Source: Pelagihabitans sp963760375 (GTDB taxonomy: Bacteria; Bacteroidota; Bacteroidia; Flavobacteriales; Flavobacteriaceae). From it: DNA of 64,000 nt. The DNA lies in contig CAVXCS010000005.1 in assembly GCA_963760375.1 (NCBI GenBank), forward strand, positions 248,001-312,000, written 5' to 3'. The notes beneath the pieces are model-generated. The model had not been told where the DNA came from. It saw nothing but the letters and a program-made list of their open reading frames with translations, and did no database searches. The translations under genes and the position numbers were made by a program. Of the stretch, positions 1 through 8,316 are shown piece by piece (position 1 is the first letter of the stretch; every line of letters starts with the position of its first letter).

Positions 1-100
1 AAAGATAAAGTAAATAGGATTTTAAAGCCATAATACTTTCCTAAAAAAGGAAATCTTTATGATAAGGAAAACGCTATTTTTGCCGAAAATGTTGCCCAAA

Positions 101-736
101 ATGGACGTTCAATTGATATTCGACTACTTTCCAGACCTCACGGATGTTCAGCGACAACAATTCTCCCGTTTATCGGATCTTTACAAAGATTGGAACCAAA
201 AAATCAATGTGGTGTCACGCAAGGATATAGAGGAGCTCTACCTACGCCATGTGCTGCATTCTTTGGGAATTGCCAAAATACAGGCTTTCAAGCCCGGATC
301 GGAAGTGTTGGACGTAGGAACCGGGGGTGGATTTCCAGGGATTCCCCTGGCCATCCTTTTTCCAGAGACCCATTTTACCTTGGTCGATTCGATCGGTAAA
401 AAAATAAAAGTAGTTGAAGAGGTGGTGGCGGGATTGCAACTGACCAATGTGACTGTGGTGAACAAACGGGTAGAGGAGATCACCGGACAATTCGATTTTG
501 TGGTGAGCAGGGCCGTCGCCGCGATGCCGACCTTCGTACATTGGGTAAAAGGCAGGATCAAAAAGGAATCCGTTCATGAAAGAAGAAACGGCATCCTTTA
601 TCTGAAAGGGGGAGACTTATCGGAAGAACTGAAAGGGTACAAGACCGCGCAGACCTTTGATCTGGCCCAACATTTTGCCGAACCGTTTTTTGAAACTAAA
701 AAAGTGGTTTACCTGCCCCTGAAGTTCAAAGGCTGA
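101..736 (+). CDS. rsmG: 16S rRNA (guanine527-N7)-methyltransferase RsmG
   Basis: RsmG (GidB) uses S-adenosylmethionine to methylate N7 of G527 in 16S rRNA of the small ribosomal subunit. The protein is 211 residues from the ATG at 101. The SAM-binding glycine loop DVGTGGGFPGIP lies near residues 71-82, followed by the acidic strand end LVDS and the late VVSRAVA motif, all typical of the family. The frame is open back to an ATG at 59, but the conserved family start (FDYFPDLTD) follows the Met at 101, so the 14 extra residues are probably untranslated. It stands alone here; no mnmG or parA is next to it. The function is secure and only the start is uncertain. Confidence 0.95.
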   Translation: MDVQLIFDYFPDLTDVQRQQFSRLSDLYKDWNQKINVVSRKDIEELYLRHVLHSLGIAKIQAFKPGSEVLDVGTGGGFPGIPLAILFPETHFTLVDSIGKKIKVVEEVVAGLQLTNVTVVNKRVEEITGQFDFVVSRAVAAMPTFVHWVKGRIKKESVHERRNGILYLKGGDLSEELKGYKTAQTFDLAQHFAEPFFETKKVVYLPLKFKG

Positions 737-737
737 A

Positions 738-872
738 TCATAGGCTAAGCAAACCGTAATAAGAATCCCTGCATTTTTTGGCATAGGATTTTAAATAGGA
801 TTCCACTCGGTGCAAAAGCGATTCTTTACTGTTTTTGGAAGTATTCGGGAGACTTTTTTCTTTCATCATCAT
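738..872 (-). CDS. possible 44-residue basic peptide
   Basis: A short reading frame starts with three consecutive ATG codons (870-872, 867-869, 864-866) and ends at TGA 738-740, just past the convergent end of rsmG. The predicted peptide is rich in Lys and Ser and ends in an aromatic stretch, SYYGLLSL. It has no signal peptide, membrane segment or known domain. It fills most of the otherwise empty 350-bp gap between rsmG and the DinB-like gene. No clear -7 box precedes it. I do not recognise it; its reality rests only on natural-looking composition and position. Confidence 0.28.
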   Translation of the reverse strand: MMMKEKSLPNTSKNSKESLLHRVESYLKSYAKKCRDSYYGLLSL

Positions 873-1028
873 CTTGTTATTATTAAACGGACTATCCTAA
901 GTTACATAAAAATTACAATTAATTAACGTTAAATTTACATTAATATTGTTTTTGAGGAGCGTGAACTACAGGGTAAGGGCCATCTTGCCGGTTCAGGGAC
1001 TACTTTGGCCAAATCGGAGCCAATGGAA

Positions 1029-1069
1029 TTGAAAAGTCCCGCCATGCAATACATGGCGGGACTTTTCAA
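1029..1069 (-). terminator. intrinsic terminator after the DinB-like gene
   Basis: There is a perfect 18-bp inverted repeat with a 5-base loop. Its stem runs TTGAAAAGTCCCGCCATG (1029-1046) against its complement at 1052-1069. It has A/T-rich ends on both sides and lies 19 bp beyond the stop of the minus-strand DinB-like gene. It could also stop transcripts coming from the plus strand. Confidence 0.85.
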
Positions 1070-1087
1070 CAATGTTATCGAATTTTG

Positions 1088-1600
1088 TTACTTGCTCCAG
1101 GGAGGCACCACATCGTTGGATCTGGCATAGGCAATCAATTGGCCCTTATGCTCACCGCTATGTTCCAAGATGATCAGCATCGTGGAAAGAACGTTTGCTT
1201 TGGCAAAACCCAAATCCACCTCGTTCCCCAAGGTCGAGGTCTCCACGGTTCCCAATTTGTCCTTGACGAATTCGAAGGATTTTGTCAGGGCGGCAATAAT
1301 ATTTTCCTTCCCTTGAATTTTTTCGATGTTCATCATATCCACATCTTCCGGTGGTGCGAATCCCAGTTTCGAAGCGATATAATAGTTGCCACCTGCCACG
1401 TGGAGTAAAGATTCTCCTACCGAGCGAATGCCCTCCGCAGGTCTCCAATCATACTTATCAGCCGGAAAAGCCTCTGCCAGCGAAGTGATCTGTCCTTGAT
1501 TATTGCTTAAAAGGGCTGTTACGCTTTGTTGTACCATTTCGTCCTGTGCGGAAACGAAAGTCAAGCAAAGCAGTGCAAACAGCAATGATATTTTTTTCAT
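1088..1600 (-). CDS. secreted DinB-like (DfsB) superfamily protein
   Basis: This is a 170-residue protein with an N-terminal signal peptide (MKKISLLFALLCLTFVSAQ) and a DinB-type four-helix bundle. Candidate metal-binding histidines are in LLHVAGGNYY and in the C-terminal EHSGEHKGQL motif, the usual arrangement in DinB-family metal-dependent enzymes. The family includes thiol transferases and hydrolases, but substrate and activity cannot be read from sequence. The frame extends to 1648. The Met at 1600 directly precedes the signal peptide, so it was chosen as start. It is followed by a strong terminator and appears monocistronic. Export to the periplasm is inferred from the signal peptide. Confidence 0.85.
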   Translation of the reverse strand: MKKISLLFALLCLTFVSAQDEMVQQSVTALLSNNQGQITSLAEAFPADKYDWRPAEGIRSVGESLLHVAGGNYYIASKLGFAPPEDVDMMNIEKIQGKENIIAALTKSFEFVKDKLGTVETSTLGNEVDLGFAKANVLSTMLIILEHSGEHKGQLIAYARSNDVVPPWSK

Positions 1601-1695
1601 GTTCTTAGTGTTTAAAATGGATTGATCATCCGTTAATTTTATTCTCATAAGGTATAAAAAAAAGTGTTACGACCATTGAGGATCGATGCCAAATG

Positions 1696-3324
1696 CTATC
1701 CCAAAAATGGGTAGCGATAATCTTCAGGGGTCACGAAGGTCTCCTTGATCAATCTGGGAGAAACCCATCTTTGCAAGTTTTGGGCAGAACCTGCTTTATC
1801 ATTGGTGCCCGATGCCCTGGCCCCTCCAAAGGGTTGCTGGCCCACAACGGCTCCGGTAGGCTTGTCGTTTATGTAGAAATTGCCAGCGCAATTTTGGAGC
1901 GCTGTAGTGGCTTCCGTAATGGCATACCTATCGGTAGCCAAAACGGCACCGGTAAGCGCATATTCCGAAGTTGAATCGATCAATTTCAGGGTCTTGCCCC
2001 AATCCTTGTCCTCGTAGACATATACGGTGACCACAGGCCCGAACAATTCTGTTTCCATGGTAGTATATTTTGGATCGGTCGTCAGGATCACGGTCGGCTC
2101 TATGAAATAGCCTTTCGATTTGTCGTATTTGCCGCCAGCGATGATTTCGGCGGTCTTATCTTTTTTGGCCTGCTCGATATATTTGGCCAGTTTATCAAAA
2201 GAGGCTTCATGGATCACCGCAGTGATAAAATTCGACATGTCCTCCGGTGATCCGGGTTTATTGAACGATTTAAGGTCTTTTTTTACCAAATCCAAAACTG
2301 CCTTTGCAGTCGACTTGGGGAGATATACCCTTGAGGCGGCACTGCACTTCTGCCCTTGGAATTCAAACGCACCCCGAACTATGGCGGTGGCTACCTGGGC
2401 AGGTTTTGCGGTAGGGTGGGCCAATATAAAATCTTTGCCCCCGGTTTCCCCTACAATTCTCGGGTAGGTTTTATAGGTGTGGATGTTATGGCCGATCTTT
2501 TTCCAGAGTTCCTTAAAGACATGGGTGGAGCCCGTGAAATGGATGCCGGCAAAATCCGGACTTGCCAGGATGGTTTCCGTAATCATTACCGGATCGCCAT
2601 AAACTACGTTGATAACGCCATCGGGCAGTCCTGCTTCCTTGAATACATCGACAATGACTTTGGCAGAGAAGATTTGGCTATCACTGGGCTTCCAAACCAC
2701 CACATTGCCCATCATGGCCGCACTGGAAGGCAAATTTCCGGCAATCGCCGTAAAATTGAAAGGGGTGATCGCATATACAAAACCCTCTAAAGGACGGTAT
2801 TCGACACGGTTCCAGACGCCTTCCGAAGAATCGGGCTGCGCCTCATAGATCTGGGACATATATTCCACATTGAAACGAAGAAAATCGATCAATTCACAAG
2901 CCGCATCGATTTCGGCCTGATGGATGGTTTTCGATTGGGCGATCATGGTCGCCGCATTGATTTTCGCACGGTATGGGCCTGCGATAAGATCGGCTGCCTT
3001 CAGGAAAATGGCCGCGCGTTGTTCCCATGGGAGTATTGCCCAGTCGTTCCTGGCAGACAAACAGTTTTTAATGGCTTGTACAACGTGTTTTTTATCTGCT
3101 AGGTGGTAATGGCCAACCACATGTTTGTGGTCGTGGGGGGGAGACATCGGTCGCGTTTTGCCCGTTTTGATCTCTTCGCTGCCGATATACAAGGGAACCT
3201 CTACCTTGCCCTTAAAATAAGACTTGTACTGTTGCAATACCTCCTCCCTTTCGGCGGAGCCGGGAGCATAACTTTTTATCGGTTCGTTGATTGCGGTTGG
3301 TACTTGGAAAAAGCCTTTGCCCAT
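1696..3324 (-). CDS. pruA: L-glutamate gamma-semialdehyde dehydrogenase (P5C dehydrogenase)
   Basis: PruA oxidises glutamate-5-semialdehyde, in equilibrium with pyrroline-5-carboxylate, to glutamate with NAD+, the second step of proline degradation. The protein is 542 residues, the normal length for stand-alone P5CDH. The aldehyde dehydrogenase catalytic Glu293 (GETGGKDF) and Cys327 (GQKCSAASR) are present, as is the cofactor motif FTGSTHVF near 263-270. The C-terminal QQPFGGARASGTNDKAG is typical of the family. No proline dehydrogenase gene lies next to it. A -7 box at 3354-3361 sits 30 bp upstream of the ATG. Confidence 0.96.
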   Translation of the reverse strand: MGKGFFQVPTAINEPIKSYAPGSAEREEVLQQYKSYFKGKVEVPLYIGSEEIKTGKTRPMSPPHDHKHVVGHYHLADKKHVVQAIKNCLSARNDWAILPWEQRAAIFLKAADLIAGPYRAKINAATMIAQSKTIHQAEIDAACELIDFLRFNVEYMSQIYEAQPDSSEGVWNRVEYRPLEGFVYAITPFNFTAIAGNLPSSAAMMGNVVVWKPSDSQIFSAKVIVDVFKEAGLPDGVINVVYGDPVMITETILASPDFAGIHFTGSTHVFKELWKKIGHNIHTYKTYPRIVGETGGKDFILAHPTAKPAQVATAIVRGAFEFQGQKCSAASRVYLPKSTAKAVLDLVKKDLKSFNKPGSPEDMSNFITAVIHEASFDKLAKYIEQAKKDKTAEIIAGGKYDKSKGYFIEPTVILTTDPKYTTMETELFGPVVTVYVYEDKDWGKTLKLIDSTSEYALTGAVLATDRYAITEATTALQNCAGNFYINDKPTGAVVGQQPFGGARASGTNDKAGSAQNLQRWVSPRLIKETFVTPEDYRYPFLG

Positions 3325-3353
3325 TATCTTGTTTTTAGATTGCTAAATGAGCA

Positions 3354-3361
3354 CAAAGGTA
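3354..3361 (-). promoter_or_regulatory. -7 box upstream of pruA
   Basis: TACCTTTG on the minus strand matches the Bacteroidota -7 consensus TAnnTTTG. The pruA ATG is 29 bp downstream, leaving a short leader. No well-spaced -33 TTG was found. Confidence 0.6.
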
Positions 3362-3408
3362 CTAAATCGGAATCCGTTTAAAAAGCAAAATGGAGGGAAT
3401 TGGAGCGA

Positions 3409-3795
3409 TCAATTCAAGGCAAAGGGAGCACTGAACCGGAAGGTGGGGATATACACCCTGAATTTTTCGGTGGAACTGAAGTTGACCATATTATAATGAC
3501 CCTTCATGGCCCCTATCGGCGATGCCAAAAGACAACCTGAATTGTATGTATGCGATTCGCCTGGCTTGATCACGGGTTTTTTGCCGATTACCCCTTCACC
3601 ATCCAGATATTCCGTTTCGTTGAGGGAATCAAAAATTTCCCAATGCCTAGAGGTCAGTTGCACTGAATCCTTGCTTTGGTTCTCAATGGTTATGGTATAA
3701 CCGTAGGCAAAATGCATCTTGTAGTTTTTGAAGAAAGTTCCTTCAAAACTAGTCGTTACCGAAACTTTAATTCCTTTGGTTACCTGTGTTATCAT
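3409..3795 (-). CDS. apaG: ApaG domain protein
   Basis: This 128-residue protein has the single immunoglobulin-like ApaG fold. The family signature is clear: YGYTITIENQ, then LTSRHWEIFDS, GEGVIGKKPVIKPGESHTY, SGCLLASPIGAMKGHY, and a final beta strand. ApaG is linked by genetics to Co2+/Mg2+ resistance in enterobacteria, but its biochemical role is unsettled. The frame is open nine codons further to 3822. The Met at 3795 gives the usual family start (MITQVTKGIKV). The upstream gap on the minus strand contains no obvious partner gene, so it is probably transcribed alone. Confidence 0.93.
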   Translation of the reverse strand: MITQVTKGIKVSVTTSFEGTFFKNYKMHFAYGYTITIENQSKDSVQLTSRHWEIFDSLNETEYLDGEGVIGKKPVIKPGESHTYNSGCLLASPIGAMKGHYNMVNFSSTEKFRVYIPTFRFSAPFALN

Positions 3796-4288
3796 GCTTT
3801 GCGCTCTAAGTGAAAAAATCACATATCGATTTGCCCGGGTTTGGGCTAAAAGTAAATAAAAATGTCTTAAGGAAATTTAATTTAACAATTGTTTAAAAAT
3901 CCTTTTTTCAATCCCTCTTTTATGGGCTTCCTTGGAGGTCGGCCTATCGATAACCTTAGGGGTATAATCGATGCCAAAACCCAATGGAAAATAGTTTCGA
4001 CCCAGCCATTTCCTGAGCCAAGTTATGGAACGGGCTCTGAAAATGAAAGCGAATTTGGATATGATCGTTATAATGGTATTTTTTTCAGTTGCGCTTCCCC
4101 TGATCGTGCCTTGGCCTCTGCTTTTTGTCAAAGGTCGGCATGCCGATTTTGAATCTCTTATCCCCATCGAAGGTTTGGAAAAAAAGTCTGCCGCACTCTA
4201 AGATTCCCGATTTTGGGTAGGGGAGTGGGGGGTCTTTCAAAAGCCGTCATTTTATGATAGGATTCCGCTTTGGATGATCCGCGGACGG
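3796..4288. other. 493-bp gap with no firmly supported gene
   Basis: This gap lies between apaG (start at 3795) and the end of the T9SS plug gene (4289). It contains one candidate small membrane-protein ORF (4025-4201, plus strand). A 96-codon minus-strand frame (3877-4167) has a natural-looking C-terminal half but an implausible N-terminal half. No strong terminator, repeat or RNA gene was seen. Confidence 0.5.
4025..4201 (+). CDS. possible small membrane protein (58 residues)
   Basis: The ATG at 4025 opens a 58-codon frame. Residues about 12-35 form one strongly hydrophobic segment (MIVIMVFFSVALPLIVPWPL), followed by a short polar tail ending EKKSAAL. An alternative start is the ATG at 4043. 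One membrane-spanning helix with a basic N-terminus is what a real small membrane protein would look like, but no known family was recognised and no promoter stands out. It is convergent with the plug-protein gene. Confidence 0.3.
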   Translation: MERALKMKANLDMIVIMVFFSVALPLIVPWPLLFVKGRHADFESLIPIEGLEKKSAAL

Positions 4289-5533
4289 CTAATTGCTGAT
4301 CGTCCTGGAATTTGTGGATCCGACACCGATGATACTGTCATACAGGTCTCCAAAATTACGGTAATAGACCAGGATGAGGTAGGTGTTTTCGGTGAAATGG
4401 AAATTACCCGAAACCGCGTTCAGATCTATGGTGCCATCTTCCCGCTTGATGACGTATTTATAATTGTAAAAACCCTGTTTGAAAAGGATTGGGGCCTCCA
4501 TCATGCCGTTGTCGGCATTATAGGTCATTTTGTTTTCTTCGTTAAGCGCATAATTGTTGAATTTGCCATAGACATAAACATCGTCGAGCGCCAATATTTC
4601 ATTGTAGGGCAAACTGAAATGCACCCTGGTATATTCGGCTTCACGCGAGTTGTCATCTCCCTGAAGCGTGCGCACGACAAAATTTCCATTGATGTCCGGG
4701 AAATAGGTATAGGGTCTGTCGAACCGATAATAGTCGCTGAACAGATAGTGGTTATAGATATCGGTGAGCTCAATCCTTGAAATCACCGAACTTGGGGCAC
4801 GCAGATCTTTGGTGTCGAAATTCAGATACTCATTGCCCCCGAAAAAACTGGTTTCACGATCATATTTATAAACCAACTCATTGCCCAAAGTAAATTGTGG
4901 GGGTACATTGTAGATCGCGGTAGGCCAAAAATAATTTTGTAGGATGGCGACCTTCACCTCCTGTTTTGGATTTACCAACTGAAAGTTTCCGGCATTGATC
5001 GTCAATTGGACCACCTGTTTCTCATTCAAATAATTGAAGTCCCTAGATCGTTTCACGACCGCCCCTACCTTCACCAGGTCGGTATACACCACAAAACGTC
5101 GGGAAAACTGCAGTTCGTAATAGTTGTTATAGATTTCCAAAATGTAGTTGCCGCTGACCTTCAGTTTCACGTTGTTGTTGGGGATGGTCAACCGATAGTT
5201 CGAATAGGGCTGCAACGTGGTATAGCTATTTTCATAATCAATGATCCGCTGGTTGTCCACGCCATTTAAATATTGCGATTTCAATAGGGCCGAAGGGGTC
5301 CAGTCGTAATCGCAATGCACGATTTTGTAGTAATAGTCCTGCTCACTGGCGGAGATATCGTCAAACTCCAAATAAATGGGTTCTCCGATCTGTACGATGG
5401 GAAACTGATCTTCTGTCGGCCCGACAAATACGACCGACTTGATATTGGCAGGGGCATCGACCTCTTGTTGTACCTGTGCGAACAGTGGACAAACAAAGAG
5501 CAACAGTAAGAAATGTTTAAGGTTTAAGGGCAT
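4289..5533 (-). CDS. T9SS plug protein (DUF5103 family)
   Basis: This 414-residue protein begins with a signal peptide ending near residue 20 (FVCPLFAQ) and continues as a beta-rich DUF5103 protein, with motifs such as VFVGPTEDQFPIVQIGE, HCDYDWTPSAL and GFYNYKYV. Members of this family include the Plug that seals the SprA outer-membrane translocon of the type IX secretion system, so a periplasmic or outer-membrane role in T9SS gating is likely. This agrees with the T9SS cargo proteins at 19-31 kb. It is monocistronic, with a -7 box at 5553-5560. The other T9SS genes (sprA, gldKLMN, porV) are outside the window. Confidence 0.85.
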   Translation of the reverse strand: MPLNLKHFLLLLFVCPLFAQVQQEVDAPANIKSVVFVGPTEDQFPIVQIGEPIYLEFDDISASEQDYYYKIVHCDYDWTPSALLKSQYLNGVDNQRIIDYENSYTTLQPYSNYRLTIPNNNVKLKVSGNYILEIYNNYYELQFSRRFVVYTDLVKVGAVVKRSRDFNYLNEKQVVQLTINAGNFQLVNPKQEVKVAILQNYFWPTAIYNVPPQFTLGNELVYKYDRETSFFGGNEYLNFDTKDLRAPSSVISRIELTDIYNHYLFSDYYRFDRPYTYFPDINGNFVVRTLQGDDNSREAEYTRVHFSLPYNEILALDDVYVYGKFNNYALNEENKMTYNADNGMMEAPILFKQGFYNYKYVIKREDGTIDLNAVSGNFHFTENTYLILVYYRNFGDLYDSIIGVGSTNSRTISN

Positions 5534-5552
5534 TAAAAGGCAATTTAAAGGC

Positions 5553-5560
5553 CAAAGGTA
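5553..5560 (-). promoter_or_regulatory. -7 box upstream of the T9SS plug gene
   Basis: TACCTTTG on the minus strand, 19 bp before the ATG at 5533, matches TAnnTTTG. The divergent nqr promoter lies about 85 bp away. Confidence 0.6.
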
Positions 5561-5643
5561 AACAAAAACCGTACCTAAAAAATTAACATCGATGTACGGT
5601 CCAAATTTATGGGCAATTATTATGAAAACATTCGTTTTAATGC

Positions 5644-5651
5644 TAAATTTG
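5644..5651 (+). promoter_or_regulatory. -7 box of the nqr operon
   Basis: TAAATTTG matches the Bacteroidota -7 consensus and lies 33 bp upstream of the nqrA ATG at 5685. Transcription would start near 5657. The -33 region lacks a clear TTG at the usual spacing. Confidence 0.6.
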
Positions 5652-5684
5652 CCCCAGCTTTTGATAACCTAAGGATTAGCATTT

Positions 5685-7037
5685 ATGTCTGAAGACATCC
5701 GAATTAAAAAAGGCTTGAACATAAACCTTGTTGGCGCCGCGGCACCAACCCTCTCCAAGGCGGTTTTAAGCAATGTTTACGCCATCAACCTAAACGATTT
5801 TCACGGGATTACCCCAAAAATGTTGGTCAAGGAAGGTGCTGAGGTCAGCGCTGGGGAAGCCCTATTTTACAATAAGAACAAAGATTCGATGCGTTTTGTT
5901 TCACCGGTCAGCGGTGAGCTCGTGGAAATTATCCGTGGGGACAGGCGCCGTATTCTCTCCCTAAAAATATTGGCCGACAAGGAACAAACGTACGCCGATT
6001 ATGGAAAAATCGACGTGGGCACCGCGCCAGCTTCCAAAATAAGAACCTTGTTATTGAAGGCCGGATGCTGGCCTTTCATCAAGCAAAGGCCCTATGATAT
6101 CATTGCAGACCCCGATAGCGTGCCAAAGGCGATTTTCGTTTCTGGCTATGTTACCGCTCCTTTGGCAGCAGACCTTGATTTTGCCCTTCAGGGAAAAGAG
6201 AAGGAATTGCAGGCCGCAATAACCGCCCTGGCCAAGTTGACCCCGGGAAAGGTGCATGTTTCTGTCGGAAAATCCTCAAACTCCCCTTTGGCTTCGCTCC
6301 AAGGAATCAGTTTGCACAAAATTTCAGGTCCGCATCCCGCAGGATTGGTCGGGACACAGATCAACAAGATCGACCCCATCAACAAAGGGGAGACGGTATG
6401 GACGGTCACTCCCCAGGATCTGGTCATCATCGGGGAACTTTTGCTCACCGGAAAGTTCAATTCGGAACGTATTGTCGCCTTGGCAGGTGCTTCGGTAAAG
6501 GCACCGCAGTATTACAAGACCAAAATAGGCACCGAAATCGCCACCTTTTTATATGCCAGTGGTGTAAATACCAAACATTTCAGGGTCATCAATGGGGATG
6601 TACTCACGGGAAGAAAAAGTCGCCAGGATGGTTATCTGGGTTATTACAACAACACCGTGACCGCGATTCCGGAAGGCGATGACTACGAATTTTTTGGGTG
6701 GAACAAACCCGTTTTCAATAAAATTTCTACTACCAGGGCACTCACTTTTTCATGGTTGCAGCCCAAAAAGAAATATAATTTGACCACCAATACCAATGGA
6801 GAACATAGGGCGTTTGTGGTTACCGGGCTCTATGAAGAAGTATTTCCGATGGACATTTTTCCCATGCAATTGCTGAAAGCCTGTATGGTGAAAGATTTGG
6901 ATGAAATGGAACAATTGGGCATGTACGAAGTGGCTCCCGAAGATTTTTCATTGACCGAATTTATCTGTATCTCGAAACAGCCACATCAAGAAATCATCAG
7001 GGAAGGATTGGATTTATTGTATAAAGAAATAGGATAA
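5685..7037 (+). CDS. nqrA: Na+-translocating NADH:quinone reductase subunit A
   Basis: NqrA is the soluble cytoplasmic-side subunit of Na+-NQR, which couples NADH oxidation by quinone to Na+ export. The protein is 450 residues, the normal length, and begins with the family-typical IRIKKGLNINLVG segment. Other family blocks are GDRRRILSLKI, IKQRPYDIIADP and HPAGLVGTQINKIDP. It has no membrane segment. It is the first gene of nqrABCDEF; nqrB starts two bases after its stop. Expression is probably driven from the -7 box at 5644-5651. Confidence 0.97.
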   Translation: MSEDIRIKKGLNINLVGAAAPTLSKAVLSNVYAINLNDFHGITPKMLVKEGAEVSAGEALFYNKNKDSMRFVSPVSGELVEIIRGDRRRILSLKILADKEQTYADYGKIDVGTAPASKIRTLLLKAGCWPFIKQRPYDIIADPDSVPKAIFVSGYVTAPLAADLDFALQGKEKELQAAITALAKLTPGKVHVSVGKSSNSPLASLQGISLHKISGPHPAGLVGTQINKIDPINKGETVWTVTPQDLVIIGELLLTGKFNSERIVALAGASVKAPQYYKTKIGTEIATFLYASGVNTKHFRVINGDVLTGRKSRQDGYLGYYNNTVTAIPEGDDYEFFGWNKPVFNKISTTRALTFSWLQPKKKYNLTTNTNGEHRAFVVTGLYEEVFPMDIFPMQLLKACMVKDLDEMEQLGMYEVAPEDFSLTEFICISKQPHQEIIREGLDLLYKEIG

Positions 7038-7039
7038 TA

Positions 7040-8314
7040 ATGAGCGACAAAAGACTGACCTTTAAGAAAAGATTGCACATTTTAAAGCACCACTACCGCG
7101 GCAAGAAAATGGCGCCCGCTTTCAACGCAATCCATACCTTTTTGTTTTCTCCTGACGAAACCACCCATTCGGGTAGCCATATCAGGGGTGCCGACGATTT
7201 AAAACGAACAATGAATACGGTGATCATGGCTTTGATCCCGGTGTTGTTGTTTTCAATGTTCAATGCAGGTTATCAGCATTATTCGGCCATTAATGGCTTT
7301 CCACAAAATTTCTCCCTGTTCGAAAATTTCCTTACCTGGGATAATTTTTGGATTGGCATTATCAAGGTATTGCCCTTATTGGTAGTATCCTACGGAGTCG
7401 GATTATTGGTTGAGTTTATCTTTGCCGTGATCAAGGGGCACGAAGTGGAGGAGGGCTATCTGGTGACCGGCATGCTGGTGCCCTTGATCGTCCCTATCGA
7501 CACCCCTTTGTGGATGTTGGCCGTAGCCGTTGTTTTTGGGGTGGTCATCGGAAAAGAGGTGTTCGGCGGAACGGGAATGAATATTTTAAACCCGGCCTTG
7601 ACCATCAGGGCTTTCCTGTTTTTTGCCTATCCCACCTGGATGAGCGGCGACAAGGTTTGGGTACATGGCGCCGTGGAGCGCGCAGGCGGACCCGACGCGA
7701 TTTCGGGAGAGACTATTTTGGGCTATTTGGCGCAGAACAAGGGCGCTGAATTTACCTATTCCGTTTCAGATATGTTTTTCGGATTTATCCCCGGTTCCGT
7801 TGGGGAAACTTCTACTTTTTTGATACTCTTGGGCGGCCTTTTCTTGGTGTTCAGCAAAATTGCTAGCTGGCGCATCATGTTGAGTGCCGTGATCGGGGCG
7901 TTGACAATGGGATTGATTTTTAATGGAGTGGTCGATGCGGGTTGGATTTCCGAGGGCAGTAAGTTTTATGGTTTGATGAGTTTCGACTTTTGGAAACATT
8001 TGATCGTAGGTGGCTTGGCCTTCGGTATCGTTTATATGGCCACCGACCCGGTGACCGGCGCACAGACCAATCGTGGCAAGTGGTTTTACGGCTTTTTTAT
8101 CGGGCTGATCTCGGTGATGATCCGGGTGTTCAATCCGGCCTATCCCGAGGGCGTATTTTTGGCCATCCTTTTGATGAACGTATTTGCGCCGACCATCGAC
8201 CATTATGTGGTAAGGGCCAACATCAACCGACGATTGAAAAGATTGAAAAACGCCGTGATCCTTCCGAAAGACAGTGATGGTAAGGCGCAAGAATTAAAAG
8301 CAGAAACCGTATAA
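7040..8314 (+). CDS. nqrB: Na+-translocating NADH:quinone reductase subunit B
   Basis: NqrB is a membrane subunit of Na+-NQR carrying covalently bound FMN and part of the Na+ path. The 424-residue protein has about ten hydrophobic segments from residue 58 on. The flavinylation-type motif DAISGET places the acceptor threonine at about residue 225. The usual family motif is SGAT, and here the Ala is Glu. The block GTGMNILNPALTIRAFLFF is typical of NqrB/RnfD. The gene starts two bases after nqrA and ends two bases before nqrC, indicating tight coupling. ApbE encoded downstream is the expected flavin transferase. Confidence 0.97.
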   Translation: MSDKRLTFKKRLHILKHHYRGKKMAPAFNAIHTFLFSPDETTHSGSHIRGADDLKRTMNTVIMALIPVLLFSMFNAGYQHYSAINGFPQNFSLFENFLTWDNFWIGIIKVLPLLVVSYGVGLLVEFIFAVIKGHEVEEGYLVTGMLVPLIVPIDTPLWMLAVAVVFGVVIGKEVFGGTGMNILNPALTIRAFLFFAYPTWMSGDKVWVHGAVERAGGPDAISGETILGYLAQNKGAEFTYSVSDMFFGFIPGSVGETSTFLILLGGLFLVFSKIASWRIMLSAVIGALTMGLIFNGVVDAGWISEGSKFYGLMSFDFWKHLIVGGLAFGIVYMATDPVTGAQTNRGKWFYGFFIGLISVMIRVFNPAYPEGVFLAILLMNVFAPTIDHYVVRANINRRLKRLKNAVILPKDSDGKAQELKAETV

Positions 8315-8316
8315 TC

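Noticed and set aside
3877..4167. A 96-codon minus-strand frame between apaG and the plug gene
   Set aside because: The N-terminal half looks like shadow sequence (RGQGTIRGSATEK) and no start fits the more natural C-terminal half; kept only as a remark.
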